64,000 bases of DNA from Solirubrobacterales bacterium (lineage in GTDB: Bacteria; Actinomycetota; Thermoleophilia; Solirubrobacterales; Solirubrobacteraceae), in the NCBI GenBank assembly GCA_003138355.1, contig PLFX01000025.1:1-64000 (forward strand), given 5' to 3'. Positions within the stretch are counted from its first letter, which is position 1. Every line of letters begins with the position of its first letter. Position numbers and translations under genes: made by a program. The notes under the pieces are model-generated. The model worked only from the letters and a program-made list of their open reading frames with translations, searched no databases and had not been told where the DNA came from. Of the stretch, positions 51,956-61,481 are shown in pieces.

Positions 51956-52828
51956 ATGACTGGCGAGCCAACCGATCCCGAGCGCTCAGGTCGCCGACAG
52001 GAGCGAGCTGTGCGCAACCGCGCGCTACTCGCGCTCGAGTACCCCGCAACCCAGGATTTCTATGTCGCGTCGCTCTGGTGGCGACGGCTCTTCTCCGAGC
52101 TCTTCGGCACGTTCCTGCTCGTGCTCGTCGCTGCCGGCGGCGGGGTCGTCGCGGCGACGAGTCACGGTGCGGTCAGTCGCGCGGCCGCCGTCACCGCTCC
52201 GGGCCTCATGGTCATGGCGATCATCCTCTTCATGGGCGCCGTCTCCGGTGCGCATCTGAATCCTGCCGTCACGATCAGCTTCTGGCTGCGCGGTGACTTT
52301 CCGCGCGCGCGGGTGGTGCCCTACGTCGTGGTGCAGCTCGCCGGCGCCGTTCTCGCGTGCCTCTTCGTCGACAAGGTCATCGGCGGGGCGGCCGGGATCG
52401 GCGCGACGCTGCCCGGGGCGCACGTCGCGGACTGGAAGGCGGCCCTGGTCGAGGGGGTGCTCACCGTGGGGCTCGTCTCGACGATCCTCGGCACAGCCTC
52501 GCGCGCGCAGAACGTCGGCACGCTCTCGGCGGTTGCGGTCGGCGGCTACATCGCGCTCGCCGGACTTTGGTCGAGCCCGCTCACCGGCGCGTCGATGAAC
52601 CCGGCGCGCTCGTTCGGCCCGGATCTGATCCGCGGAGACTTCGCCCACTTCTGGCCGTATCTCGCCGGCCCAGTGCTCGGTGGCATCCTCGCGGTCGGCA
52701 TCGCGTGGGTCCTGCGCGGGCCGGGGGGTGACCCGGGCGGACTCACAGCGGCGCAGGGGACGCTCGAACGCATCATGCGGAAGGGGCTCGACTCAGAGGC
52801 GAGCGACGCTGGCCCCGCGAAGCAATAG
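51956..52828 (+). CDS. MIP-family aquaporin/glycerol channel
   Basis: 290 aa, six membrane spans with two NPA half-helices: GAHLNPAVTISFWLRGD and TGASMNPARSFGPDLIRG. The second NPA is followed by Arg (NPAR), the selectivity-filter arginine. The residues typical of glyceroporins (Asp after the second NPA) are not seen, so water or small neutral solutes are likely. A hydrophilic N-terminus of about 35 residues precedes TM1. TAGGCT lies 12 nt before the ATG and may be its -10. The solute-binding lipoprotein gene follows after 31 bp and may be co-transcribed. Confidence 0.88.
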   Translation: MTGEPTDPERSGRRQERAVRNRALLALEYPATQDFYVASLWWRRLFSELFGTFLLVLVAAGGGVVAATSHGAVSRAAAVTAPGLMVMAIILFMGAVSGAHLNPAVTISFWLRGDFPRARVVPYVVVQLAGAVLACLFVDKVIGGAAGIGATLPGAHVADWKAALVEGVLTVGLVSTILGTASRAQNVGTLSAVAVGGYIALAGLWSSPLTGASMNPARSFGPDLIRGDFAHFWPYLAGPVLGGILAVGIAWVLRGPGGDPGGLTAAQGTLERIMRKGLDSEASDAGPAKQ

Positions 52829-52859
52829 GGGCGGTCTCGGGCGGTCGACCGCGCGGGGG

Positions 52860-54476
52860 GTGCGGCGGCGCGCGGCGGCCGTCGCGATGCTCTCGCTGGC
52901 CCTTGCGGTGGCCGCGTGCGGCGGTTCGCACACCCCCGGGGCGTCCGTCCCGCGCGCGCGCACGTTCATCGACGCCGTGCCGCTGCTTCCGGAGGACCTC
53001 GACAGCTCGGCAACGCCCTCGCCCGAGGCGGAGACCGTCCTGCCGAGCTGGTCGAGTGGCCTCGTCCGTCCGGCTGGCGTCACTCCCGGCGCGGGCACGC
53101 AGCTCCCGCCGGCTAGCGCGGTCGTTCCGTATCTCGCGACCTCGTGGCGGACCGCGCCCGGTGGCGACATCACGTTCGAGCTACGCCGCGGCGTGCGCAG
53201 CGCGTCCGGCGATCCGTTCACCGCCCGCGATGTCGCCTGGAGCATCCGCCGTGACCTGGCAGTCACGCCCGCCGCGCCCTACCTCTTCTCGCTCGCGCAC
53301 CTCGACCGTGCCGACCCGCTCACGGTCCTTGGCCCCTACGCGATTCGCTTCAACGTGACCGCTCAGAGTCCCTTCCTGCTCGGGGTGCTCGCCTCGCTCG
53401 AAGGCGCGATCTTCGACCGCAAGCTCTATCTCGCGCACGCGAGCCCAAGCGACCCGTGGGGCGAGGGTTGGGGCGCCACGCACTCCGCAGGCTTTGGCGC
53501 TTACTACGTGGCGCAGTTCCGGGAGGGCCAGCGGATCATCCTGCTGCGCAACCCGTACGCCTGGGATCACCCGTTCTACACGAAGGTCGAGATCAGGCAG
53601 ATGCCTGATTCGGGACACCGGCTCGCGGCGATCTTCGCCGGCAGGATCGACCACACGACGGGCCTTGACTTCGGCGACTTCGGCACCGCGATCCAGTACG
53701 GCTGGGCGAATCACGTCCGCGCGAGCATCCTCCAGACCGGCCCGGCGGTCGAGTCCTGGTTCCTCAATCTCGCGGTCAAGCCGTTCGACAATCCCGATGT
53801 ACGGCGGGCGCTCGATATCGCGATCGATCGCTCGCAGATCGCCGGGCAGACTTGGGGCGGCTTCGCGAAGCCGGACGTGCTCGCGCTCCCTGGCGCCTAC
53901 GGTCAGGCGCAGCCGGGTGTCGACGACGTCGCATCGGCGCGGCGCCTGCTGGCGCGGGCCGGCTACCCGCACGGCTTCACGCTACCCGTATACGTGCCCT
54001 ACGACCTTGGCGTCGGCAACCAGAGCTACGAGCTCTACCTGCTCGGCCAACAGCTTGCCCAGGTCGGGATCACGCTCGCGCCAACCGTGGTCTACGACGA
54101 CGATCAGCTCTACGCGCTGGCTGGCGCACACCAGGTGCCTTCGGCGATCGAGGACGTCGTGCCGCTGCTCGGCGGCGCGGCGTTCACGTTGATCACCACC
54201 TACGGCGGTGTCGCCCTCGATCCGGCGAGCCCCGCGAGCCACTTCGGCTACGCCGATCCCGCGGTCGCGACGCTCCTCGCCGACCTCGCCGGGACGCCGG
54301 CGAGCGCCCCTGTGGGCCCGCTGATCGAAAAGATCACGGCGCGGATCGACTCGGACGTGCCGGCGGTGAACCTCTTCGAGCTGCCCGTCGAGAACGTGAC
54401 GCGCGCGCAGATCGTCGGTTATGCCGCCCGCGCCGTCCCCGTCACCTACTACGAGTATCTGCGCCCGGCGCGCTGA
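52860..54476 (+). CDS. Solute-binding lipoprotein (ABC family 5, peptide-type)
   Basis: 538 aa from the GTG at 52860: n-region RRRAAA, hydrophobic stretch and lipobox LALAVAAC, so it is a lipid-anchored exported protein. The SBP_bac_5 fold is shown by YLATSWRTAPGGDITFELRR, GDPFTARDVAWSIRR, RNPYAWDHPFYTKVEIR and the hinge-region block AVKPFDNPDVRRALDIAIDR. Family members bind peptides, nickel or other solutes for an ABC importer. No permease or ATPase genes are adjacent, so it is an orphan receptor. The longer frame starting inside the aquaporin gene is rejected because it lacks a signal peptide. Confidence 0.85.
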   Translation: MRRRAAAVAMLSLALAVAACGGSHTPGASVPRARTFIDAVPLLPEDLDSSATPSPEAETVLPSWSSGLVRPAGVTPGAGTQLPPASAVVPYLATSWRTAPGGDITFELRRGVRSASGDPFTARDVAWSIRRDLAVTPAAPYLFSLAHLDRADPLTVLGPYAIRFNVTAQSPFLLGVLASLEGAIFDRKLYLAHASPSDPWGEGWGATHSAGFGAYYVAQFREGQRIILLRNPYAWDHPFYTKVEIRQMPDSGHRLAAIFAGRIDHTTGLDFGDFGTAIQYGWANHVRASILQTGPAVESWFLNLAVKPFDNPDVRRALDIAIDRSQIAGQTWGGFAKPDVLALPGAYGQAQPGVDDVASARRLLARAGYPHGFTLPVYVPYDLGVGNQSYELYLLGQQLAQVGITLAPTVVYDDDQLYALAGAHQVPSAIEDVVPLLGGAAFTLITTYGGVALDPASPASHFGYADPAVATLLADLAGTPASAPVGPLIEKITARIDSDVPAVNLFELPVENVTRAQIVGYAARAVPVTYYEYLRPAR

Positions 54477-54500
54477 CGCGCCGCCGCCGCCGCCGCCCGG

Positions 54501-54506
54501 TAACGT
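54501..54506 (+). promoter_or_regulatory. -10 hexamer TAACGT of the flavin reductase/fbiC unit
   Basis: TAACGT ends exactly 8 nt before the ATG at 54515, again without a Shine-Dalgarno sequence, predicting leaderless transcription of flavin reductase-fbiC. Confidence 0.5.
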
Positions 54507-54514
54507 CATCGCAA

Positions 54515-55045
54515 ATGCCAGCTGCGAGCGAGCCGCCGATCGGCGACGAGCGCTTCCGCGAGGTTCTCGGCCGCCTACCCACCGGCGTCGTCGTCGTGAC
54601 GGCAAACCACGCCTCGGGCCCCGTCGGGATGTCCTCGAACTCGTTTACCTCGGTATCGCTCAAGCCGCCGCTCGTCCTCTTCTGCCCGGCCAAGGATTCG
54701 ACGACGTGGCCGAAGATCGCCGCGACCGGCGCCTTTGCCGTCAACATCTTCGCCGCTCACCACGAGCAGGTCTCGCGCCGGTTCTCGCAGCGCGGCGTCG
54801 ACCGCTTCGCCGGCATCGGCTGGCACCCGCGTGCGGCCGGCCCGGCGCTCGACGAGGCGATCGCCTGGATCGAATGCACGATCGACGCCGTCCATGAGGC
54901 GGGCGACCACCTGATCGTCGTCGCCGCGGTCGACCGGCTCGAGCTCAACCCCGAGCAGATCGATCCGCTGGTCTTCTTCCGCGGACGCTACGGCTCGTTC
55001 CGCGGCGGGCCCGGCGGGGTAGCCTCTCCAGGCGGCGACAGCTGA
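54515..55045 (+). CDS. Flavin reductase-like domain protein
   Basis: 176 aa. The flavin_reduct domain shows RFREVLGRLPTGVVVVTANH, the FMN-phosphate segment GMSSNSFTSVSLKPPLVLFC, AFAVNIFAAHHEQVSRRFS and VDPLVFF-type C-terminal strand (here IDPLVFFRGRYG). It is a split-barrel FMN-binding protein that either reduces flavins with NAD(P)H or serves as a monooxygenase reductase. It ends 5 bp before fbiC, so the two are an operon. A role with F420 is possible but unproven. Confidence 0.85.
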   Translation: MPAASEPPIGDERFREVLGRLPTGVVVVTANHASGPVGMSSNSFTSVSLKPPLVLFCPAKDSTTWPKIAATGAFAVNIFAAHHEQVSRRFSQRGVDRFAGIGWHPRAAGPALDEAIAWIECTIDAVHEAGDHLIVVAAVDRLELNPEQIDPLVFFRGRYGSFRGGPGGVASPGGDS

Positions 55046-55050
55046 CCAGG

Positions 55051-57300
55051 ATGCGAGTAAACGCGAGCTCACAGCGGCCGATCGAGCGCCCGACCCGGCG
55101 GGTCAGCTTCTCGCGCAACCTGACGCTCTCGCTCTCGCGTACGTGCGTCTCGCACTGCAAGTACTGCGCGTTCGCCACGCACAAGGCCCACCTGCAAGAG
55201 CCGGACGAGGTGATCGCGCTGCTCGACCGCGCGGGCGCCCGCAACATCAAGGAGCTCCTGATCCTGACTGGCGACGACCCCGCCGACCATCCGGGCGTCG
55301 CCGCAAAGCTGGCCGAGCTCGGCTTCGGCGACTTCGTCGACTACGTCGTCTGGTGTTGCGAGCGCGCGCTCCAGCGGGGGCTCCTCCCGCACACCAACCT
55401 CGGCGCGCTTGCGCGTGCCGACCTGGCGCGCCTGCGCGCCGTGACCGCCTCCCAGGGCCTGATGCTCGAGTCCCTGCGCGCCGACCTGACGGCCCATGCC
55501 GGCTCGCCGACGAAGGACCCGCAGCTGCGCCTGCAGACGATTCGCGACGCCGGCGCGCTGCGCATCCCGTTCACGAGCGGCATCCTCGTCGGCATCGGCG
55601 AGACGCACGCCGATCGCATCGAGGCGCTCGAGGCGCTCGCCGCGCTCCACCGCCGCTACGGCCACATCCAGGAGCTGATCCTCCAGAACTTCGTCCCCCA
55701 CCGCCACTACTACGGCGAGGAGCCCGCCGATCTTGCAACCGCCGCGGCCGACGCGTATTGGCGCACGGGCATCGGCCGCCATCCGAAGCTCCCGTTGCCC
55801 GACTGGGCCTGCGAGGTCTCGATCGACGAGATGCTCGAGCTCGTGCGCACGACGCGCGAGCTGCTCCCCGGGGTCGGTATCCAGGTCCCCCCGAACCTTG
55901 CCGACTGGTGGCCGGCGCTCGTCAAGGCCGGTGCCAGCGACCTCGGCGGCCTCTCGGCCAACGGCGACCACATCTCGCCCGAGCACCCGTTTCCCTCGCC
56001 GCAGCGGGTCCGCCGGACGCTCGCCCGCGACGGCTTTGCCCTGACCGAGCGTCTGTGTGTCTACCCGGACTTCATCGACCGGACCTGGCAGTCGCGCGCG
56101 GTGCTCGACACGGTCAAGGCGCGCTACTGGTCCTTCATCCCGCGGCGCGCGAGCGGGCGCCGCTCGGAGCGGCCGATACGCAGTGATCTGGTCTCGGGTG
56201 CGGTCTGTAAGGGGCGCGACGGCGTCGTGCTAAGCGAGCAGGAGCTCACGGCCCTCTTTGCCGAGACGCGACTCGAGGCGATCGAGGACATCCGCCAGGC
56301 CGCTGACGAGCTGCGCGCCGAGCTCGCCGGCGAGACGGTCACGTTCGTCGTTTGCCGCAACATCAACGTCTCGAACATCTGCACGGTCGGCTGCGCCTTC
56401 TGCGGCTTTGGCCAGAGCCGCCGCTCGCCGGAGGCCTACGAGCACGACCGGGCGACGCTCGAGGCGAAGGTCCGTGAGGCGGTCGAGCTCGGCGCGACCG
56501 AGATCTGCATGCAGTCGGGCATCCACCCCGACTGGACGCTGGCCGACTACGAGCACTGGCTGCGCGTGATCAAGGAGACCGCCGATATCCACGTCCACGC
56601 GTACTCGCCGATGGAGATCGCGCACATGTGCGACGTCTCGGGCCTCGGACCGGCGGAGGTTTTGCTGCGTCTGCGCGCGGCGGGCCTCGACTCCGTTCCA
56701 GGGACGGCGGCAGAGATCCTCGATGACGGCGTGCGTGAGCGCATCTCCCCGAACAAGCTCCCGGTCATGCGCTGGGTCGAGATCATCGAGGCGGCACACC
56801 GCATCGGCCTGCGGTCGACGGCGACGGTGATGTTCGGCCACATCGAGGAGCCGTGGGAGCTCGCCGAGCACATGCGCGTCGTTCGCTCGCTGGCCGAGCG
56901 TACCGGCGGCTTCACGGAGTTCGTCCCGCTTTCGTTCATCCCGTTCCAGACGCTGCTTGGGCGCACGCACGGAATCGAGGAGCTCTCGACCGAGGAGAAG
57001 CTCAAGCACACGGCGGTGTTCCGCCTCGCGCTGGGGCGCTCGATCCGTAACCTCCAAAGCTCCTGGGTGAAGATGGGCCTGGACGCCGCCGCAGAGTCGC
57101 TCCGCTGGGGCGTCAACGACCTCGGTGGCACCCTCATGGAGGAGTCGATCAGCCGCATGGCGGGCTCCTACCATGGCGTCAGGCTCGACCCCGAGGACCT
57201 GATCGGTGCGGCACACAGCGCCGGCCGGCCCGCCGCCGAGCGCACGACGCTGTACGAGATCCGCCGTCGCTTTGCCGTCGCGCAGCCGGCATATGGCTGA
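55051..57300 (+). CDS. fbiC: FO synthase (CofG/CofH fusion), coenzyme F420 biosynthesis
   Basis: 749 aa with two radical-SAM domains. The CofG half has CVSHCKYCAF (Cx3Cx2C) near residue 32, and the CofH half has CTVGCAFCGFG near residue 446. Both keep all three cluster-binding Cys. The enzyme joins 5-amino-6-ribitylaminouracil and tyrosine to make FO, the deazaflavin core of F420. It is about 100 aa shorter than mycobacterial FbiC, mainly at the N-terminus. A flavin reductase gene lies 5 bp upstream. F420 capability supports an actinobacterial host. Confidence 0.95.
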   Translation: MRVNASSQRPIERPTRRVSFSRNLTLSLSRTCVSHCKYCAFATHKAHLQEPDEVIALLDRAGARNIKELLILTGDDPADHPGVAAKLAELGFGDFVDYVVWCCERALQRGLLPHTNLGALARADLARLRAVTASQGLMLESLRADLTAHAGSPTKDPQLRLQTIRDAGALRIPFTSGILVGIGETHADRIEALEALAALHRRYGHIQELILQNFVPHRHYYGEEPADLATAAADAYWRTGIGRHPKLPLPDWACEVSIDEMLELVRTTRELLPGVGIQVPPNLADWWPALVKAGASDLGGLSANGDHISPEHPFPSPQRVRRTLARDGFALTERLCVYPDFIDRTWQSRAVLDTVKARYWSFIPRRASGRRSERPIRSDLVSGAVCKGRDGVVLSEQELTALFAETRLEAIEDIRQAADELRAELAGETVTFVVCRNINVSNICTVGCAFCGFGQSRRSPEAYEHDRATLEAKVREAVELGATEICMQSGIHPDWTLADYEHWLRVIKETADIHVHAYSPMEIAHMCDVSGLGPAEVLLRLRAAGLDSVPGTAAEILDDGVRERISPNKLPVMRWVEIIEAAHRIGLRSTATVMFGHIEEPWELAEHMRVVRSLAERTGGFTEFVPLSFIPFQTLLGRTHGIEELSTEEKLKHTAVFRLALGRSIRNLQSSWVKMGLDAAAESLRWGVNDLGGTLMEESISRMAGSYHGVRLDPEDLIGAAHSAGRPAAERTTLYEIRRRFAVAQPAYG

Positions 57301-57330
57301 GCTCTGAGGCAATCCGCGGGCCCGCCGCGG

Positions 57331-57336
57331 TACGAT
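57331..57336 (+). promoter_or_regulatory. -10 hexamer TACGAT of the E1/E2 operon
   Basis: TACGAT ends 8 nt before the TTG start at 57345. The spacing equals that of other leaderless candidates in this window. Confidence 0.5.
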
Positions 57337-57344
57337 CGCGCAGT

Positions 57345-58394
57345 TTGAGCACTCTGCCCACGACCGGCGCCGCGGAGGGCACGCGCGAGGGGCCCTACCT
57401 CGAGCTGCCGGATCGTGTCTCGCTCTACAGGTTCATGGCGCTGCAGCGCGCTGTCGAGGAGCGCGGGCTCTCGCTCTACAAGCAGGGCAGGGTGCCGGGC
57501 TCCTATTACGACGGTCGCGGTCAGGAGGCGACCTGCGTCGGCGCCACCTACGCGCTCAACGCGGCTGACACGGTCTGCCCGCTGATCCGCGACATGGGCG
57601 CCCACCTCGTGCGCGGAACGACGCCGCTCGCGATCCTCGCCCACTATCTCGGGCGCGCCGGCGGGGTGGGTCGCGGGCGCGACGGCAACGTCCACCTCGG
57701 CGAAGCCTCGCGCGGCGTCGTCGGAATGACTTCGATGCTCGCCGATATGGTGGTCGTCGCGGCGGGAATGGCGCTCGCCTTCAAGCTCCGCGGCGAGCCG
57801 CGCTGCTCGCTCGCATTCTTCGGCGACGGCGCGACATCCGTCGGGGACTGGCACGAGGCGGTCAACTTCGCGGCGATCGAGCGCCTGCCGCTGATCCTCG
57901 TTCTCGAGCTGAACGGCTACGCGTACTCGACGCCGAGCGCCGCCCAGTTCCCGGTTCACCCGCTCGCGCGCGCGACCGCCTACGGGATCCACGGCGAGCC
58001 GGTCGACGGCAACGACGTCGAGGCGGTCTTCGAGGTGACGCGCCAGGCGCGCGAGCGCGCGCTTGCCGGCGAGGGTCCGACGCTGATCGCAGCGAAGACG
58101 ATGCGCATGCACGGGCACGGCGCGCACGACGATGCGCGCTACGTCCCGGCTGAGCTGCTTGCGAAGTGGGAGGCGCGCGATCCGCTCGCGCGCCAGCGCG
58201 GCCGTCTCGTCGAGCTGGGCGTCGACGTCGCGGCGATCGATGCCGCGGTGGCCGAGGAGGTCGCGGCGGCAGCGCAGGCCGCGCTCGCGATGCCGGCGCC
58301 GGACGCCGCGAGCGCGACGGTCGGTGTGTACGCCGCGAGCGAGCCGACGCCGCTCGGGCGCGGCGAGGCACCTTGGAGCGGCTTTTGCAGCTGA
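57345..58394 (+). CDS. 2-oxoacid dehydrogenase E1 alpha subunit (pyruvate/branched-chain type)
   Basis: 349 aa from a TTG start. The TPP motif reads FFGDGATSVGDWHEAVNFAA followed by a strand ending ELNGYAYS. SYYDGRGQEATCVGATYAL and RGRDGNVHLGE are typical of E1alpha. With the next two genes it forms a 2-oxoacid dehydrogenase complex converting pyruvate, acetoin or branched-chain 2-oxoacids to acyl-CoA. The active-site loop HGHGAHDDARYVPAELL is closer to branched-chain/acetoin types than to classic PDH. Substrate is not certain. Confidence 0.88.
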   Translation: MSTLPTTGAAEGTREGPYLELPDRVSLYRFMALQRAVEERGLSLYKQGRVPGSYYDGRGQEATCVGATYALNAADTVCPLIRDMGAHLVRGTTPLAILAHYLGRAGGVGRGRDGNVHLGEASRGVVGMTSMLADMVVVAAGMALAFKLRGEPRCSLAFFGDGATSVGDWHEAVNFAAIERLPLILVLELNGYAYSTPSAAQFPVHPLARATAYGIHGEPVDGNDVEAVFEVTRQARERALAGEGPTLIAAKTMRMHGHGAHDDARYVPAELLAKWEARDPLARQRGRLVELGVDVAAIDAAVAEEVAAAAQAALAMPAPDAASATVGVYAASEPTPLGRGEAPWSGFCS

Positions 58395-59347
58395 CCTACC
58401 TCGAGGCGATCTCCGATGGTCTGCGCTGCGCATTGCGCGAGGACGACCGTGTCTTCCTACTCGGGGAGGACATCGGCGTGATGGGCGGGGCGTTCAAGGT
58501 GACCGCCGGCCTGCTCGACGAGTTCGGTCCCGAACGCGTCATCGACACGCCGATCTCCGAGGAGATGATCGTCGGGGGCGCGGTCGGCGCCGCGATCGTC
58601 GGCATGCGCCCGATCTGCGAGATGCAATTCGCCGATTTCGTCGCCTGCGGTTTCGACCAGATCGTCAACGTCGCCGGCAAGCTCCACTATCGCCTCGAGC
58701 TCGCGGCACCGATCGTGATCCGCCTGCCCTGTGGCGGTGGGGTCTCGGGCGGGCCCTACCACTCGGCCAACCCGGAGGCCTGGTTCCTGCACGCGCCCGG
58801 CCTGAAGGTCGTCGCGCCGTCGACGGCCGAGGACGCGAAGGGCCTTCTGCTCGCGGCGCTCGCCGACCCCAATCCCGTCATCTTCATGGAGCACAAGGGG
58901 CTCTACCGGAGGGTTCGCGGGGAGGTACCGGAGGGCCCGTACGAGACGCCGTTCGAGGCTCGAACGGTGCGCGATGGCGACGATCTCGTCGTGATCACCT
59001 ACGGTGCGATGGTGCACGCGGCGGCGGCTGCGATCGAGCAGCTCGACGGTGCGAGCGTCCGCTTGCTCGACCTGCGCTCGCTCGAGCCGCTCGACGAGGA
59101 GGCGATCCTCGCCGCAGCGCGCGAGTGCTCGAAGGTTGTGATCGTCGACGAGGCCAACTACACGTGCGCGATCGGCGCGCAGGTCTCCGCGCTGATCGCT
59201 GAGCGCGCGTTCGAGGACCTCGACGGGCCGATCATCCGCGTCGCGACGCCGGATGTCCCGATTCCATTCGCCCCTGAGCTCGAGCGCGCGGTACTGCCGA
59301 GCGTCGAGCGCATTCGCGCCGCGATCACCGAGCTGCTCGCCTACTGA
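58385..59347 (+). CDS. 2-oxoacid dehydrogenase E1 beta subunit
   Basis: 320 aa from a TTG at 58385 (MQLTYLEAISDGLRCAL, the standard E1beta start), preceded by GGAGCGG; a TTG at 58373 is an alternative and the ORF reaching back to 58166 is rejected. It contains VFLLGEDIGVMGGAFKVTAG, IDTPISEEMIVGGAVGAAI and the C-terminal transketolase region LDLRSLEPLDEEAI. It overlaps E1alpha by 10 bp and its stop touches the E2 start. It forms the alpha2beta2 thiamine enzyme with the preceding gene product. Confidence 0.9.
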   Translation: MQLTYLEAISDGLRCALREDDRVFLLGEDIGVMGGAFKVTAGLLDEFGPERVIDTPISEEMIVGGAVGAAIVGMRPICEMQFADFVACGFDQIVNVAGKLHYRLELAAPIVIRLPCGGGVSGGPYHSANPEAWFLHAPGLKVVAPSTAEDAKGLLLAALADPNPVIFMEHKGLYRRVRGEVPEGPYETPFEARTVRDGDDLVVITYGAMVHAAAAAIEQLDGASVRLLDLRSLEPLDEEAILAAARECSKVVIVDEANYTCAIGAQVSALIAERAFEDLDGPIIRVATPDVPIPFAPELERAVLPSVERIRAAITELLAY

Positions 59348-60480
59348 TGGCCTCCGACACCCGCGTCGACGTGCTCCTGCCATCGCTTGGCATCTCGGTC
59401 GTCGAGGGCACGATCGTGCGCTGGCGCAAGCAGCCGGGTGACGCGGTCGTCTACGAGGAGCCGATCTGTGACATCGCGACCGACAAGATCGAATCCGAGC
59501 TGCCGGCGCCGGCCACCGGCACGCTCGTCGAGATCCTCGTCGAGGAGGGGGAGACCGTTGACGTGGGGACGGCGATCGCGGTCGTGCTGACCGACCAGGA
59601 CCGCGCCGACGCGATTGCCGCCCGGCAGGAGACCGTGCTCGACACGGCCTACGGCGTGCCGTTGGCGCCGGGCGAGCCAGGTGCCGTCTCGCCGGTCGTG
59701 GCGCGGCTTGCGAAGGACCTCGGCGTCGACCTCGCGCAGGTGAACGGCACCGGGGCGGGTGGTCGGATCCGCAAGCAGGACGTGATCGCCGCGGCCGATC
59801 AGGACAAGGTCGCCGCGCGCTACGAGCCGCCGCCGCCGGTCGCGCTGTCGCACATGCGTCGCTCGATCGGCGCCCACATGAAGCGCTCCCTCGACACGGC
59901 CGCGACCGTCACCTCCTGGATCGAGGTCGACTTCAGCGCGATCGAGCGTACGCGCATGGAGATCGGCACGACCGCACTACCGATCGTCGCCAAGGCGACG
60001 CTCCAGACGCTGGGCGAGTTCCCCGACCTCAACGCATGGGTCGACGGCGAGCGCTTCACGCGCCACGAGACCGTCAACCTCGGCATCGCCGTGGCGATCG
60101 AGGGCGGCCTGATCGTGCCGGTGATCCGATCGGCGGAGCTTCTGTCGGTGCTCGAGCTCGGGAGCGCGATCCGCGAGCTCGCCGGGCGCGCGCGCGCCGG
60201 CGAGCTGGCGCCCGACGAGCTCGCCGACGGCACGTTCACGATCACCAACCCCGGCCAGTTCGGCACGGTCATGGCGACCCCGGTGATCAGCCAGCCGCAG
60301 GTGGCGATCCTCGACGTCGAGGCGATCGTGCGCCGGCCGGTCGTCGTGGATGACGAGATCGTGGTCCGCTCGATCTGCATCCTCGGCCTGTCATGGGACC
60401 ATCGTGCGCTCGACGGCGCGATCGCGGCTCGCTTTCTCGGCGCCCTGCGCCGCCGCCTCGAATCGTGGGGCGCCGGCTAG
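59347..60480 (+). CDS. Dihydrolipoamide acyltransferase (E2)
   Basis: 377 aa. A single lipoyl domain (about 5-80) with the lipoylated Lys47 in CDIATDKIESELPAPA. The E3/E1-binding domain (about 112-147) has SPVVARLAKDLGVDLAQVNG. The catalytic acyltransferase domain (about 165-377) ends with SWDHRALDGAIAARFLGALR, holding the His and Asp of HxxxDG. It transfers the acyl group from lipoate to CoA. No lipoamide dehydrogenase gene follows, so E3 must be elsewhere. The stop overlaps the convergent hypothetical gene within CTAG. Confidence 0.92.
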   Translation: MASDTRVDVLLPSLGISVVEGTIVRWRKQPGDAVVYEEPICDIATDKIESELPAPATGTLVEILVEEGETVDVGTAIAVVLTDQDRADAIAARQETVLDTAYGVPLAPGEPGAVSPVVARLAKDLGVDLAQVNGTGAGGRIRKQDVIAAADQDKVAARYEPPPPVALSHMRRSIGAHMKRSLDTAATVTSWIEVDFSAIERTRMEIGTTALPIVAKATLQTLGEFPDLNAWVDGERFTRHETVNLGIAVAIEGGLIVPVIRSAELLSVLELGSAIRELAGRARAGELAPDELADGTFTITNPGQFGTVMATPVISQPQVAILDVEAIVRRPVVVDDEIVVRSICILGLSWDHRALDGAIAARFLGALRRRLESWGAG

Positions 60481-61424
60481 GCGGTCAGCTGACCGAGGCC
60501 CGCGCGGTAGAACGCGAGCGCCGCGCCTCGCTGAGATGGGGAGTTCACGATGTCGGCGTAGGCGAGCTCCGCCCCAGAGAAGCCCCTCGCTTGCCAAAGC
60601 TCGCCCGCAGGCGTCTTGCCCCACGGTGCCACGTACAGGTAAGGCTCCGGGTGATCCGCGTCGCCAGGCGAGAGACCGTAGGTCGCGCGTGCTCCGGCTG
60701 CCTCGTTGCCGAGCTCGATTGCGACGTCGAAGTGCTCGGGCCACAGCTGCACGCACGAGGGCTCGAGCTTTCGCGCGCCGTAGCGCAGCTCCGCGAGCAC
60801 CGAGCTCGCGAACCCGTAGAGCTCGCCGAGCGCAGCAGCCGAGGCGCCGTCCACGGCCAGCGGCTCGGCCCCGTCCGCGCGCGACGCTCCCGCGAGCTCG
60901 CCGAGCAGCTCGCGTGCAGCCTCGAGCGTTTCGATCGGCGCGCGCCAAGCGCGCCGGCGCTCCTGCACGACGAGCGCGTCTGCTTCCACTCGCACCTGTG
61001 CGTCCGCCCCGAAGAACGGCGTCCCGAACCCACCGAGCGTCCAGCGCAGGCCGATCTTCCCGTTGGCTGCCTCGCGCGCCGGCGAGATCACGCAGAGCGC
61101 CAGCGCATGCAGCGCCGCGCGCGTCTGCTCGAAGCTCGCCGGTAGCTCGCCGAGGCGCCGGTAGGGTCCAAGCCAGCGGGTGGCGCACCACTCGTACAGC
61201 GCCGGGTCGTCGGCTGCGAGAGTTTCCCATCGCCACTCCGGCGGCCCAAACGGCCGTACGACGGCGCTCCCCTCTGGCTCGTGGTCCGCGAACCAAGGCG
61301 GCTCGTCCACAGCCGGCGGCGCCGGCTCGAGCACGAGAACGTCACACGCCTCCTCGCGCACCCGCTGCGCCCAGCCCAGCGCCTCCGCGCGCGGATTCCG
61401 AGCTGCGATTTCCTGCACCGGCAA
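60477..61424 (-). CDS. Conserved hypothetical protein, 315 aa
   Basis: A soluble protein starting MPVQEIAARNPRAEALGWAQ. The middle contains KIGLRWTLGGFGTPFFGADA and the C-terminal part LWPEHFDVAIELGNEAAGAR, YGLSPGDADHPEPYLYVAPW and a final helix GAALAFYRAGL. The sequence is well balanced for a real alpha/beta protein, and I associate it with an uncharacterised actinobacterial family, but I recognise no catalytic motif. It converges with the E2 gene, sharing 4 bp. A ribosome-binding site is weak. Function unknown. Confidence 0.65.
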   Translation of the reverse strand: MPVQEIAARNPRAEALGWAQRVREEACDVLVLEPAPPAVDEPPWFADHEPEGSAVVRPFGPPEWRWETLAADDPALYEWCATRWLGPYRRLGELPASFEQTRAALHALALCVISPAREAANGKIGLRWTLGGFGTPFFGADAQVRVEADALVVQERRRAWRAPIETLEAARELLGELAGASRADGAEPLAVDGASAAALGELYGFASSVLAELRYGARKLEPSCVQLWPEHFDVAIELGNEAAGARATYGLSPGDADHPEPYLYVAPWGKTPAGELWQARGFSGAELAYADIVNSPSQRGAALAFYRAGLGQLTA

Positions 61425-61481
61425 GTAGTAGCACGCCCAACGCCGCGTCCACCAAGGCGACCCGGCGTCCGGTCCGGGACG

